Source of the DNA: DATCYZ01 sp036526195
GTDB lineage: Bacteria > Pseudomonadota > Gammaproteobacteria > Burkholderiales > SG8-39
Direction: 5' to 3'
Assembly: GCA_036526195.1 (NCBI GenBank)
Contig: DATCYZ010000096.1
Coordinates: 1 to 42,887, forward strand
DNA: 42,887 nucleotides
A program made the position numbers and the translations under genes. The notes below the pieces were generated by a model that was not told the origin of the DNA, ran no database searches, and was given only the letters and a program-made list of their open reading frames with translations. Each line of letters opens with the position of its first letter. Positions within the stretch are counted from its first letter, which is position 1. This document shows, piece by piece, positions 24,210 through 32,386 of the stretch.

Positions 24210-25621
24210 CGCCCAGGGAACTGCTGGCGCTCTCCGCCGTGCAGCTCGCGCAGGCATTGCGCGCCAGGCGCACCAGCTGCGTGGCCGCCATGGAGGCCGT
24301 CCTCGAGCGCGCCGCGACCCTGCAGCCCGTGCTGAACGCGTACATCGCGATCGACGATGCCGGCGCGCTCGAGTCGGCGCGCGCCGCGGACCGCGAGTTG
24401 CAGGCCGGACGCCTGCGCGGGCCGCTGCACGGCGTGCCGATGGCGCACAAGGACATGTACTACCGTGCCGGTCGTGTCTCCACCTGCGGCTCCAGGATCC
24501 TGCGCGATCGCGTTGCCGACACCACCGCCACCGCGCTCGAACGGCTCGACGCGGCGGGCGCGCTCCAGTTCGCCACGCTCAACATGGCCGAGTTCGCGTT
24601 CGGGCCCACGGGGCACAACTGGCACACCGGGCACTGCCGCAATGCCTGGGATCCATCGCGCATCACCGGCGGCTCGTCGGCCGGCTCCGGCACCACGGTC
24701 GCGGCGCGCGCGAACTTCGCCGCGCTCGGCTCGGACACCGGCGGCTCGATCCGCCTGCCGGCGCATTTCTGCGGCACCGTGGGCATCAAGCCGACCGCGG
24801 GCCGCGTCTCGCGCGCCGGGGCGATGCCGCTCTCGTTCACCGCGGATACCGTCGGCCCGCTGACCCGCACCGTGGAGGATGCCGCCCTGGTGCTAGGCGC
24901 GATCGCCGGAGCCGACCCGCGCGACCCGACCGCCGACGCGCGCCCGGTGCCGGACTACGGCGCGCTTCTCGGTCGTCCGGTGAAGGGTCTGCGCATCGGC
25001 CGCGCGAAGCGCTGGTTCGACGACGGGCTCGACCCAGATGTCGCGGGCCTGCTGGACGCCTCGCTCGAGACCTTCCGCCGCCTCGGCGCGACCGTCGTCG
25101 AGGTCGAGGCGCCCGACATGGAGGCCATCGAATCGGCCTGGTCCCTCGTCGTCGGCACCGAAGCGGCATCGATTCACGGTGAATGGCTTCGCACCCGTCC
25201 CGGGGACTATTCGGAACAGGTGCGCACGCGCCTCGCGCAAGGCGTCGCGATCCCGGGGACCGCCTACCTCGACGCCCTGCGCTGGCGTGCCACCGCCCTG
25301 CGCGCGTTCAGCGCGACGGTCTTCGACCGCTGCGAGCTGCTGCACGTGCCGACGGTGGCCTTCGCGGCGCCCTCGATCGCCGACACCGACATCGGCGGGC
25401 GCCCGGAGATGATGCAGGTGCTCGGGCGGATCACCCGCCTGACGCGACCGTTCTCCTACCTCGGCCTGCCCGCGCTCTCGGTGCCCGTCGGCTTCACGGC
25501 CGGGGGATTGCCGGTCGCCATGCAACTGGTCGGGCGGCCCTTCGACGAAGCCACGCTGTTCGCGGCCGGCCACGCCTACCAGGGCACGACCGACTGGCAC
25601 CTGCGCGCCCCCGCGCTCTAG
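24206..25621 (+). CDS. Amidase-signature hydrolase, AtzE/GatA-like
   Basis: A 471-residue amidase-signature enzyme. The Ser-cisSer-Lys triad is K82 (MAHKDMYY), S157 (ITGGSSAGSG) and nucleophile S181 (GSDTGGSIRLPA); the 24-residue spacing of the two serines matches the family. The pairing with a small AtzG-like subunit and the absence of a GatB gene point to a metabolic amide or biuret-type hydrolase rather than tRNA amidotransferase. Given the divergent carbamoylase and transaminase, it may release ammonia from a ureide or related amide. Its TAG shares two bases with the stop of the opposing methyltransferase gene (CTAG). Confidence 0.88.
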   Translation: MTPRELLALSAVQLAQALRARRTSCVAAMEAVLERAATLQPVLNAYIAIDDAGALESARAADRELQAGRLRGPLHGVPMAHKDMYYRAGRVSTCGSRILRDRVADTTATALERLDAAGALQFATLNMAEFAFGPTGHNWHTGHCRNAWDPSRITGGSSAGSGTTVAARANFAALGSDTGGSIRLPAHFCGTVGIKPTAGRVSRAGAMPLSFTADTVGPLTRTVEDAALVLGAIAGADPRDPTADARPVPDYGALLGRPVKGLRIGRAKRWFDDGLDPDVAGLLDASLETFRRLGATVVEVEAPDMEAIESAWSLVVGTEAASIHGEWLRTRPGDYSEQVRTRLAQGVAIPGTAYLDALRWRATALRAFSATVFDRCELLHVPTVAFAAPSIADTDIGGRPEMMQVLGRITRLTRPFSYLGLPALSVPVGFTAGGLPVAMQLVGRPFDEATLFAAGHAYQGTTDWHLRAPAL

Positions 25622-26157
25622 CCGCCTCCCGCCCGGCGCGCAGGCACCACCCAGAGGAAAAGCGGGTGGCCGTGCGCGTTCACCTTGCGATCCGGCGCCC
25701 AGTCCCCGATGCCGAAGCGGTGCGAGACGATGCGCGTGCCCGGGGCGAGCCCCTGCAGTTTCGGCCGCAGCGCGCGGTTCAGTTCGGGCAGCAGAAACAG
25801 CGTCACGACCGTGGTGCCGCCGAGGTCGGCGTGCCGGGCGTCGCCCTGTCGGATCTCGACGCGCGCCGACACGCCCGCCGCCTCGACGTTGCGCTTCGCC
25901 TCGGCGACCTTGCGTGCGTCGAGCTCGACGCCGATGGCGCGCGCGCCGCGCCGCGCCGCCGCGATCGGGATGCGGCCGTCGCCCGCGCCGAGGTCGACGA
26001 GCAGGTCGTCCGGGCGCAGGCCGGCGAGGTCGAGCATCGCCTCGACCACCGCCGGCGGTGTCGGCAGGTAGAGGACATCGGCGTCCGCCGGCCCGAGGGC
26101 CTGCGCCGGCGCGGCGCAGGCGAGCGCCGCGCAAAGGAGCCAGCGGGTGCCGCGCAC
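25618..26157 (-). CDS. Exported SAM-dependent methyltransferase-like protein
   Basis: A 179-residue class I methyltransferase fold behind a signal-like N-terminus (RWLLCAALACAAPAQALG). The AdoMet motif I is LLVDLGAGDGRIPIAAARRG with the acidic strand-2 end IGVELDA, and SHRFGIGDW follows later. A secreted AdoMet enzyme is odd because AdoMet is cytoplasmic. Either the hydrophobic leader is not cleaved or the protein has another ligand. The start is a GTG at 26157 with no strong ribosome site. It lies 44 bases after the FAH-family gene on the same strand and may be the end of that operon. Confidence 0.78.
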   Translation of the reverse strand: MRGTRWLLCAALACAAPAQALGPADADVLYLPTPPAVVEAMLDLAGLRPDDLLVDLGAGDGRIPIAAARRGARAIGVELDARKVAEAKRNVEAAGVSARVEIRQGDARHADLGGTTVVTLFLLPELNRALRPKLQGLAPGTRIVSHRFGIGDWAPDRKVNAHGHPLFLWVVPARRAGGG

Positions 26158-26201
26158 GCCGTTAAGGCAGCATGTAAGTTGCTGTACGGCCCGATCCGGC
26201 G

Positions 26202-27047
26202 CTAGGCGGCGGCCACCACCTTCTGGCGCTGCTCGCCCAGCCCGCGGATGCCGAGCGTCATCACGTCGCCCGGCTTGAGGAACACCGGGTTCGGCTTGAT
26301 GCCCATGCCCACGCCCGGCGGCGTGCCGGTGGTGATCACGTCGCCCGGCATCAGCGTCATGTACTGGCTGACGTGGGAGACGATGGTCGCGCAGGAGAAG
26401 ATCATGGTGCGCGTGCTGCCGGACTGCATGCGCTTGCCGTTGAGGTCGAGCCACATCTCGAGCGACTGCGGATCGGTGATCTCGTCGCTGGTCACCATCC
26501 AGGGGCCGATCGGACCGGCGGTGTCGAAGCCCTTGCCCTTGTCCCACTGGCTGGTCGCCATCTGGAAGGCGCGCTCGGAGACGTCGTTCACCACGCAGTA
26601 GCCGGCCACGTGCCTGAGCGCATCGGCTTCGCTCACGTAGCGCGCCTGCGTGCCGATGACGATGCCGAGTTCCACCTCCCAGTCGAGCTTGGTCGAGTGC
26701 CGCGGCTGGATGACGTCGTCGTTCGGGCCGCTGATCGAGGTCGTGGCCTTGAGGAAGACGATCGGCTCGGACGGGATCGCAAGCCCGGCTTCCTTCGCGT
26801 GGTCGGAGTAGTTCAGGCCGATGGCCACGAACTTGCCGATGCCGACCCAGGGCACGCCGAGGCGCTGGTCGCCGTTCACCACCGGAAGCGAATCCGCCTT
26901 CACCTTGGTGAGCACCTTCAGGCCGCGCGGCGAAAGCTCGTTCGGTCCGATCTGGTCGACGACCTTGGACAGGTCGCGCAGGCGGCCTTCCGCGTCGATC
27001 ATCCCCGGCTTCTCGAAGCCGTTCTTGCCATAGCGACACAGTTTCAT
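26202..27047 (-). CDS. Fumarylacetoacetate hydrolase-family protein (2,4-diketo-3-deoxy sugar acid hydrolase-like)
   Basis: A 281-residue FAH-fold enzyme. Metal ligands are expected in KLDWEVELGIVIG, with IGLNYSDHAKEAG before and TGTPPGVGMGIKPNP after, typical of the short FAH proteins that include 2,4-diketo-3-deoxy-L-fuconate and -rhamnonate hydrolases. It would split a diketo acid into pyruvate and a hydroxy acid. The ATG at 27047 overlaps the SDR stop as ATGA. With the SDR it makes the last two steps of a non-phosphorylative sugar-acid route (inference). Confidence 0.88.
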   Translation of the reverse strand: MKLCRYGKNGFEKPGMIDAEGRLRDLSKVVDQIGPNELSPRGLKVLTKVKADSLPVVNGDQRLGVPWVGIGKFVAIGLNYSDHAKEAGLAIPSEPIVFLKATTSISGPNDDVIQPRHSTKLDWEVELGIVIGTQARYVSEADALRHVAGYCVVNDVSERAFQMATSQWDKGKGFDTAGPIGPWMVTSDEITDPQSLEMWLDLNGKRMQSGSTRTMIFSCATIVSHVSQYMTLMPGDVITTGTPPGVGMGIKPNPVFLKPGDVMTLGIRGLGEQRQKVVAAA

Positions 27048-27784
27048 ATGGTCATTCCCCCGTCGATGGAGTACGCGTTTCCGGTTGCAAACAGTGATTC
27101 GTCCGAGGCGAGGAACACCAGGATCCCCGTCATGTCGTCGACCCCGCCGAGCCGGCCCATCGGCTGGCGGGCGATGAAATCCTTCCTCGCCTGCACCGGG
27201 TCGGCGAAGGCGTTGATGCGCTCGTGCAGCGAGGGCGTGTCCACCGTGCCCGGGCAGATGGCGTTGCAGCGGATGCCCTGCCTGACGTAATCCGCGGCAA
27301 TCGACTTGGTCAGGCCGATGACCGCGGCCTTGGTCGCGCCGTAGACGAAGCGGTTCGGCAGGCCCTTGATCGACGAGGCGATCGAGGAAATGTTGATGAT
27401 CGAGCCGCCGCCCTTCTTCAGCATGGCGGGCAGCAGTGCGCGCGTCACCAGGTACATGGAGCGCACGTTCAGGTTGAAGCTGAAGTCCCAGTCCTTCGGC
27501 GCACACTCGAGGATGGTGCCGTGGTGCACGTAGCCCGCGCAATTGAACAGCACGTCCACCGCGCCCGCCTCGGCGGTCACCTTCGCGATCGCGGCCTCGT
27601 CGGTCGCGTCCATGACGCGGGTGCGGATGCCGTCCTTGCCTTCGATTTCGGCAAGCGTCTTCGCGTTGACGTCGGTCGCCCAGACCTGCGCGCCCTCGCG
27701 CGCAAAAGCGAGCGCCGCGGCGCGTCCGATGCCCTGCCCTGCTGCGGTGACGAATGCCACCTTTCCGGCCAGTCGACCTGCCAT
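27044..27784 (-). CDS. SDR-family dehydrogenase (2-keto-3-deoxy-L-fuconate dehydrogenase-like)
   Basis: A 246-residue classical SDR. The cofactor loop is TAAGQGIGRAAALAF with Asp at ATDVN, which favours NAD. The catalytic Ser-Tyr-Lys is in SSIASSIKGLPNRFVYGATK, and ICPGTVDTPSL follows. The pattern matches the BDH2/2-keto-3-deoxy-L-fuconate dehydrogenase branch, which oxidises a keto-deoxy acid to the diketo acid cleaved by the FAH enzyme next door. I took the ATG at 27784 (GGGGG 5-9 bases upstream) over a GTG six bases earlier. Confidence 0.9.
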   Translation of the reverse strand: MAGRLAGKVAFVTAAGQGIGRAAALAFAREGAQVWATDVNAKTLAEIEGKDGIRTRVMDATDEAAIAKVTAEAGAVDVLFNCAGYVHHGTILECAPKDWDFSFNLNVRSMYLVTRALLPAMLKKGGGSIINISSIASSIKGLPNRFVYGATKAAVIGLTKSIAADYVRQGIRCNAICPGTVDTPSLHERINAFADPVQARKDFIARQPMGRLGGVDDMTGILVFLASDESLFATGNAYSIDGGMTI

Positions 27785-27812
27785 GCGCACCCCCGCGTGG
27801 TGAAGGCCGCAG

Positions 27813-27818
27813 ATTATA
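27813..27818 (-). promoter_or_regulatory. -10 box TATAAT for the SDR-FAH operon
   Basis: A perfect TATAAT on the minus strand, about 29 bases before the SDR ATG, within GC-rich DNA. No good -35 is seen, so an activator or extended contacts may be needed. Confidence 0.45.
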
Positions 27819-27884
27819 GCGGCCCGGGGCGGCCGCGCGCGCTCCGGTTCGCCCTGATGCGTTGCCGCCTGTTCGCCCCTCCCT

Positions 27885-27890
27885 TAGACT
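27885..27890 (+). promoter_or_regulatory. -10-like box TAGACT for the plus-strand sugar-acid operon
   Basis: CTTAGACTTGCCGC matches the boxes before nudC and the TRAP operon. A start near 27897 would leave a leader of about 50 bases and place the operator at 27906 just downstream of the start. Confidence 0.35.
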
Positions 27891-27905
27891 TGCCGCAGGG
27901 CGTTT

Positions 27906-27919
27906 TAACGACCTCGTTA
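27906..27919. promoter_or_regulatory. Inverted repeat TAACGA-CC-TCGTTA, candidate operator
   Basis: Perfect 6-base arms around CC, lying between the divergent SDR genes and just after the plus-strand -10 box, a position for a road-block repressor. It has the same TAAC-N6-GTTA frame as the two sites at 3.1-3.2 kb and the one at 34053. Confidence 0.5.
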
Positions 27920-27947
27920 CTTCGGCCCCGTGCAGCGGAGGACTCAC

Positions 27948-28694
27948 GTGAACCAGCTCGACTTCAAGGGCCGCGCGGCCGTCGTCACCGGCGGCGCGCA
28001 GGGCATCGGCCTCGCCATCAGCCAGCGCCTCGTCGCCTCGGGCGCGAACGTGCGCATCTGGGACCGCGACGACAAGCTGCTCGCCAGGACCGTCAAGGCG
28101 CTCGGCGCCGCGGCCAGCGGCGATGCCATCGACATCACCGACCCGGAGGCCGTGGCGCGCGCAACGAAGTCGGCGCTCGAAGCGCTCGGGCGCATCGACG
28201 TGCTGGTCAACAACGCCGGCATCGCAGGCATCAACGCCCCCACGGTCGACTACCCGATCGAGGAATGGGAACGGGTGCTGAACATCAACCTCACCAGCCA
28301 GTTCCTCACCTGCCGCAGCGTCGCCCCGCACATGGCGAAAGCGGGCTACGGGCGCATCGTCAACATCGCCTCGATCGCCGGCAAGGAAGGCAACCCGAAC
28401 GCGGTGGCCTACAGCGCCTCCAAGGCCGGCGTGATCTCGCTCACCAAGTCGCTCGGCAAGGAGCTCGCGCAGAGCGGCGTGCTGGTCAACTGCGTCACCC
28501 CGGCCGCGGCGAAGACCGCGATCTTCGACCAGATGACCGAGGCGCACATCAACTTCATGCTTTCCAAGATCCCGATGGGCCGCTTCGTCAAGGTGGAGGA
28601 AATCGCCGCGCTGGTGTGCTGGCTGGCCTCCGAGGATTGTGCTTTCTCCACCGGGGGCGTGTTCGACATCTCCGGCGGCCGCGCCACTTACTGA
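27948..28694 (+). CDS. SDR-family oxidoreductase
   Basis: A 248-residue classical SDR. It has TGGAQGIGLAISQRL, an acidic Asp after strand 2 (RIWDRDD), the NNAGIAG motif and catalytic SIAGKEGNPNAVAYSASK. It probably oxidises a sugar, sugar lactone precursor or keto acid with NAD. The start is a GTG at 27948 with AGCGGAGGA six bases upstream, better than a GTG 18 bases earlier. It is followed after 9 bases by the IlvD/Edd dehydratase. It is clearly different from the SDR on the other strand, so the locus has two dehydrogenation steps or two substrates. Confidence 0.9.
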   Translation: MNQLDFKGRAAVVTGGAQGIGLAISQRLVASGANVRIWDRDDKLLARTVKALGAAASGDAIDITDPEAVARATKSALEALGRIDVLVNNAGIAGINAPTVDYPIEEWERVLNINLTSQFLTCRSVAPHMAKAGYGRIVNIASIAGKEGNPNAVAYSASKAGVISLTKSLGKELAQSGVLVNCVTPAAAKTAIFDQMTEAHINFMLSKIPMGRFVKVEEIAALVCWLASEDCAFSTGGVFDISGGRATY

Positions 28695-28703
28695 GGATTC
28701 GCC

Positions 28704-30455
28704 ATGGCAAGGAAGAAGAAGGGCAAGGCCGCATCGCCCGGCACGCAACGCTCGGTCCAGTGGTTCGGGCGCGAGGACATCTACGGCTTCATCTACCGCA
28801 GCTGGGTGAAGAACCGCGGCGTGCCGCACGACCAGTTCGACGGACGGCCGGTGATCGGCATCTGCAACACCTGGTCCGAGCTCACCCCCTGCAACTCGCA
28901 CTTTCGCGTGATCGCGGAGCACGTCAAGGCCGGCATCCTCGAGGCGGGCGGCTTCCCGCTCGAGTTCCCGGTGATGTCGCTCGGCGAATCGATCATGCGC
29001 CCCACCGCCATGCTCTATCGCAACCTCGCGAGCATGGATGTCGAGGAAACGATCCGCGCCAACCCGCTCGACGGCATGGTGCTGCTCGTCGGTTGCGACA
29101 AGACCACGCCCGCGCTGCTCATGGGCGCGGCCAGCATCGACATCCCGACGGTCGCGGTGTCCGGCGGGCCGATGCTCTCGGGCAAGTACCGCGGCACCGA
29201 CATCGGCTCCGGGACCAACGTCTGGTCGATGTCGGAAGACCTGCGCGCCGGCAAGATCGGTCTGGACGAGTTCCACGAGGCCGAATCCTGCATGCACCGC
29301 TCGCACGGCGCCTGCATGACCATGGGCACCGCCTCCACCATGGCCTCGATGGTCGAGGCGCTCGGCGTGGGCATGCCCGGCAATGCCGCGATTCCCGCCG
29401 TGGACGCGCGCCGCAACGTGCTCGCGCGCGAGGCCGGCCGGCGCATCGTCTCGATGGTGAAGGAAAAGCTGACGCTGTCGAAGATCCTCACGCGCAAGGC
29501 CTTCCTGAACGCCATCCGCGTCAATGCCGCGATCGGCGGCTCGACCAACGCGGTGATCCACCTTATCGCGATCGCGCGCCGCATCGGGGTCGAATTGACG
29601 CTGGAGGACTTCGACAAGTACGGGCGCGACGTGCACTGCCTGGTCAACCTGATGCCGAACGGCAAGTACCTGATGGAGGATTTCTACTATGCCGGCGGCC
29701 TGCCCGCGGTGCTGCGCGAACTCGGCCGGGTCGGCAAGCTCTACAAGGACGCGCCCACCGTCAACGGCCAGACGATCTGGGAGAACAACCGCAACGCGCC
29801 GAACTGGAACGCGAAGGTGATTCATGCCTTCGCCAAACCGTTCAAGAAGAACACCGGCATCGCGGTGCTGCGCGGCAACCTGTGTCCCGATGGCGCCATC
29901 ATCAAGCCCTCGGCGGCAACGCCGAAGCTGATGAAGCACCGCGGGCGGGCCGTGGTGTTCAAGGACATCGAGGACTTCCACCGCCGCATCGACGACCCGA
30001 AACTCGCCATCACCGAGGACTCGGTCATGGTGCTGCAGAACTGCGGACCGAAGGGCTACCCCGGCATGGCCGAGGTCGGCAACATGCCGCTGCCGCCGAA
30101 GATCCTCAGGAAGGGCATCACCGACATGGTGCGGATCTCCGACGCGCGCATGAGCGGCACCGCCTACGGCACCGTGGTGCTTCATGTGGCGCCCGAAGCG
30201 GCGGCCGGCGGCACGCTCGCGCTGGTGAAGGACGGCGACGAGATCGAGCTCGACGTCGGCAAGCGCCGGCTCGAACTGCTGGTGGACGAGGCCGAACTCG
30301 CGCGCCGGCGCGCGCGCTGGAAGGCGCCCAAGCCGGCGCTGCCGCGCGGCTACTGGAAGCTCTACCACGACCACGTGCTGCAGGCCGACCAGGGCGCGGA
30401 CCTCGATTTCCTCGTCGGCAAGAGCGGGCCCTTCGTGCCGCGCGACAACCACTGA
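28704..30455 (+). CDS. IlvD/Edd-family dehydratase, sugar-acid type (L-arabinonate dehydratase-like)
   Basis: A 583-residue Fe-S dehydratase. Cluster ligands appear at C54 (GICNTWSELTPCNSH), C131 (VGCDKTTPA, with Mg-binding K133 beside it) and C204 (SHGACMTMGTASTM). RISDARMSGTAYG is the C-terminal active-site motif. Motif spacing and the FGREDIYGFIYRSWVKNRG segment place it with aldonic-acid dehydratases (L-arabinonate, D-xylonate, D-fuconate) rather than with IlvD for branched amino acids. It would turn an aldonate into a 2-keto-3-deoxy acid for the SDR and FAH enzymes. It begins 9 bases after the SDR and has a Lys-rich N-terminus. Confidence 0.92.
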   Translation: MARKKKGKAASPGTQRSVQWFGREDIYGFIYRSWVKNRGVPHDQFDGRPVIGICNTWSELTPCNSHFRVIAEHVKAGILEAGGFPLEFPVMSLGESIMRPTAMLYRNLASMDVEETIRANPLDGMVLLVGCDKTTPALLMGAASIDIPTVAVSGGPMLSGKYRGTDIGSGTNVWSMSEDLRAGKIGLDEFHEAESCMHRSHGACMTMGTASTMASMVEALGVGMPGNAAIPAVDARRNVLAREAGRRIVSMVKEKLTLSKILTRKAFLNAIRVNAAIGGSTNAVIHLIAIARRIGVELTLEDFDKYGRDVHCLVNLMPNGKYLMEDFYYAGGLPAVLRELGRVGKLYKDAPTVNGQTIWENNRNAPNWNAKVIHAFAKPFKKNTGIAVLRGNLCPDGAIIKPSAATPKLMKHRGRAVVFKDIEDFHRRIDDPKLAITEDSVMVLQNCGPKGYPGMAEVGNMPLPPKILRKGITDMVRISDARMSGTAYGTVVLHVAPEAAAGGTLALVKDGDEIELDVGKRRLELLVDEAELARRRARWKAPKPALPRGYWKLYHDHVLQADQGADLDFLVGKSGPFVPRDNH

Positions 30456-30476
30456 CCACCCGAGGAGGACCTTGCC

Positions 30477-32000
30477 ATGCTGCAAGCCGCCGACCTGACC
30501 ATCCGCCTGCACGCCAATGACGACGTGGTGATCGCCCGCGCCGAGATCGCCGAGGGCACGGTGCTGGTGAAGGAGAACAACGTGCGCGTAAGCGCCCGCA
30601 TCCCCGCCGGGCACAAGGTCGCGGTGCGCGCCGTGGCGCAGGGCAGGCCGGTCAGGCGCTACGACCAGACCATCGGCTTTGCGACGCAGCCGATCGCGCC
30701 CGGCGAGCACGTGCACGTGCACAACATCGCCATGGGCGAAGTCGAAAAAGACTACGCCTTCGGCAGCGACGTGAAGCCGATCCCGTACTTCGCGGAGAAG
30801 GCCACCTTCCAGGGCATCGTGCGGCCGGACGGCCGCGTGGCGACCCGCAACTACATCGGCATCCTGACCAGCGTGAACTGCTCGGCCACCGTGGCCCGGA
30901 TGATCGCCGACCACTTCCGCAACGCCCTGCAGGACTACCCGAACGTCGACGGCGTGGTGGCCCTCACCCACAAGACCGGCTGCGGCATGGCGAGCGAGGG
31001 CGAGGGCATGGAGCTGCTTCGCCGCACCATGACGGGCTACGCCCGGCACCCGAACTTCCACGCGGTGCTCGGCATCGGCCTGGGCTGCGAGGCGAACCAG
31101 ATCCGCGTCTGGATGGATTCGTCGAAGCTCAAGGCCTCGAAGACCCTGCAGGCCTTCACCATCCAGGAAAAGGGCGGCACCACCAAGTCGGTGAAGGACG
31201 GCATCGCGCGGGTGAAGGAACTGCTGCCCGAGGCGAACAAGGTGAAACGCGAGACGGTGCCGGCCAGCCACCTGATCCTCGGGCTGGAATGCGGCGGTTC
31301 CGACGGCTACTCGGGCATCAGCGCGAATCCGGCGCTCGGCGCCGCGGTCGACCTGCTGGTACGCCACGGCGGCACCGCGATCCTCTCCGAGACCCCCGAA
31401 ATCTACGGCGCCGAACACCTGCTGACGCGCCGCGCGGTGTCGAAGGAAGTCGGCCAGAAGCTGCTTGCGCGCATCCGCTGGTGGGAGGACTACACCAGCA
31501 AGAACGGCAACGAGATGAACAACAACCCCTCACCGGGCAACAAGGCGGGCGGCCTCACCACCATCCTCGAGAAATCGCTCGGCGCCGCGGCCAAGGGCGG
31601 CACCATGAACCTCGAGGACGTCTACGAATTCGGCGAGAAGGTGACCGCCAAGGGCTTCGTCTTCATGGACACGCCGGGTTACGACCCGGTGTCGGTCACC
31701 GGCCACGTGGCCGGCGGCGCGAACGTGGTGTGCTTCACCACCGGGCGCGGCTCGGTGTTCGGCTGCAAGCCGACGCCCTCGCTCAAGCTCGCCACCAACA
31801 CGCGCATGTTCTCGCACATGGAAGACGACATGGACATCAACTGCGGCACCGTGGTCGACGGCACCGAATCGGTGCCCGAGGTCGGCGAGCGCATCTTTCG
31901 CATGATTCTCGACACCGCCTCCGGCACGCCGTCGAAGTCCGAGGCCCTCGGCTTCGGCGAGGACGAGTTCGCGCCCTGGGTGATCGGCGCGACGATGTAG
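30477..32000 (+). CDS. UxaA/GarD-family dehydratase (altronate/galactarate dehydratase-like)
   Basis: A 507-residue enzyme with an N-terminal SAF domain (residues 1-100) and the UxaA/GarD core. HKTGCGMASEGEGM, IGLGCEANQI, LGLECGGSDGYSGISANPA and CFTTGRGSVFGCKPTPSLK are signature stretches. The family dehydrates D-altronate, galactarate or related acids in an Fe(II)-dependent way. It follows the IlvD/Edd gene after 21 bases with a GAGGAGG site. Two unrelated dehydratases in one operon mean either two sugar acids or successive dehydrations of one. Confidence 0.93.
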   Translation: MLQAADLTIRLHANDDVVIARAEIAEGTVLVKENNVRVSARIPAGHKVAVRAVAQGRPVRRYDQTIGFATQPIAPGEHVHVHNIAMGEVEKDYAFGSDVKPIPYFAEKATFQGIVRPDGRVATRNYIGILTSVNCSATVARMIADHFRNALQDYPNVDGVVALTHKTGCGMASEGEGMELLRRTMTGYARHPNFHAVLGIGLGCEANQIRVWMDSSKLKASKTLQAFTIQEKGGTTKSVKDGIARVKELLPEANKVKRETVPASHLILGLECGGSDGYSGISANPALGAAVDLLVRHGGTAILSETPEIYGAEHLLTRRAVSKEVGQKLLARIRWWEDYTSKNGNEMNNNPSPGNKAGGLTTILEKSLGAAAKGGTMNLEDVYEFGEKVTAKGFVFMDTPGYDPVSVTGHVAGGANVVCFTTGRGSVFGCKPTPSLKLATNTRMFSHMEDDMDINCGTVVDGTESVPEVGERIFRMILDTASGTPSKSEALGFGEDEFAPWVIGATM

Positions 32001-32005
32001 CGCGC

Positions 32006-32368
32006 ATGCGCCCGGCGACGGCGATCCTCATGGCAGTGCTCCTCGGCACAGGCGTCGCCGAGGCGGCGAAGCCTTCGCCGACGCCAAACCGCTTCGGCGC
32101 GCTCGCCTTCCACAAGGCGAGCGAAGCCTGGGGTGCCGGGCACGATTTCGCGCAGGCCCGCGAGGCCCGCCTGGAAGCGCTCAGGCAATGCGGCCACCCG
32201 CGCTGCGAGGTGGTGCACGCGTTCAAGAACGGCTGCGGCGCGCTTGCCGACGGCCCGAAGAAGACGGTGGGCGCTTCGGGCGTGACGCGCGACGAGGCGG
32301 AAACGAAGGCGCTGAAGCGCTGCGGGGCGGACGCCTGCCGCATCGTCGCCTGGGCCTGCACCCGCTAG
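32006..32368 (+). CDS. Exported DUF4189-type small protein
   Basis: A 120-residue protein with a signal peptide (MRPATAILMAVLLGTGVAEA). The mature part matches the DUF4189 pattern: ALAFHKASEAWG, then CGHPRCEVV, FKNGCGALADG, and CGADACRIVAWACTR. Seven Cys remain after the leader, in pairs that could form disulfides in the periplasm. It starts 5 bases after the UxaA-family stop but has no visible link to sugar acids. Function is unknown. Confidence 0.8.
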   Translation: MRPATAILMAVLLGTGVAEAAKPSPTPNRFGALAFHKASEAWGAGHDFAQAREARLEALRQCGHPRCEVVHAFKNGCGALADGPKKTVGASGVTRDEAETKALKRCGADACRIVAWACTR

Positions 32369-32386
32369 GCGCCGGCCCGGGACCGC

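Noticed and set aside
24206..25621. GatA subunit of tRNA amidotransferase
   Set aside because: No gatB nearby, and the small partner resembles AtzG rather than GatC in length and tail; metabolic context is catabolic.
27224..30520. A 1098-codon open frame on the plus strand
   Set aside because: It is a shifted frame over two SDRs and the dehydratase; Arg-rich with no recognisable fold.
26202..31418. A 1738-codon open frame on the minus strand
   Set aside because: Only its last part is the FAH-family gene. The rest is antisense to the SDR, IlvD/Edd and UxaA genes and reflects the lack of stop codons in GC-rich DNA.
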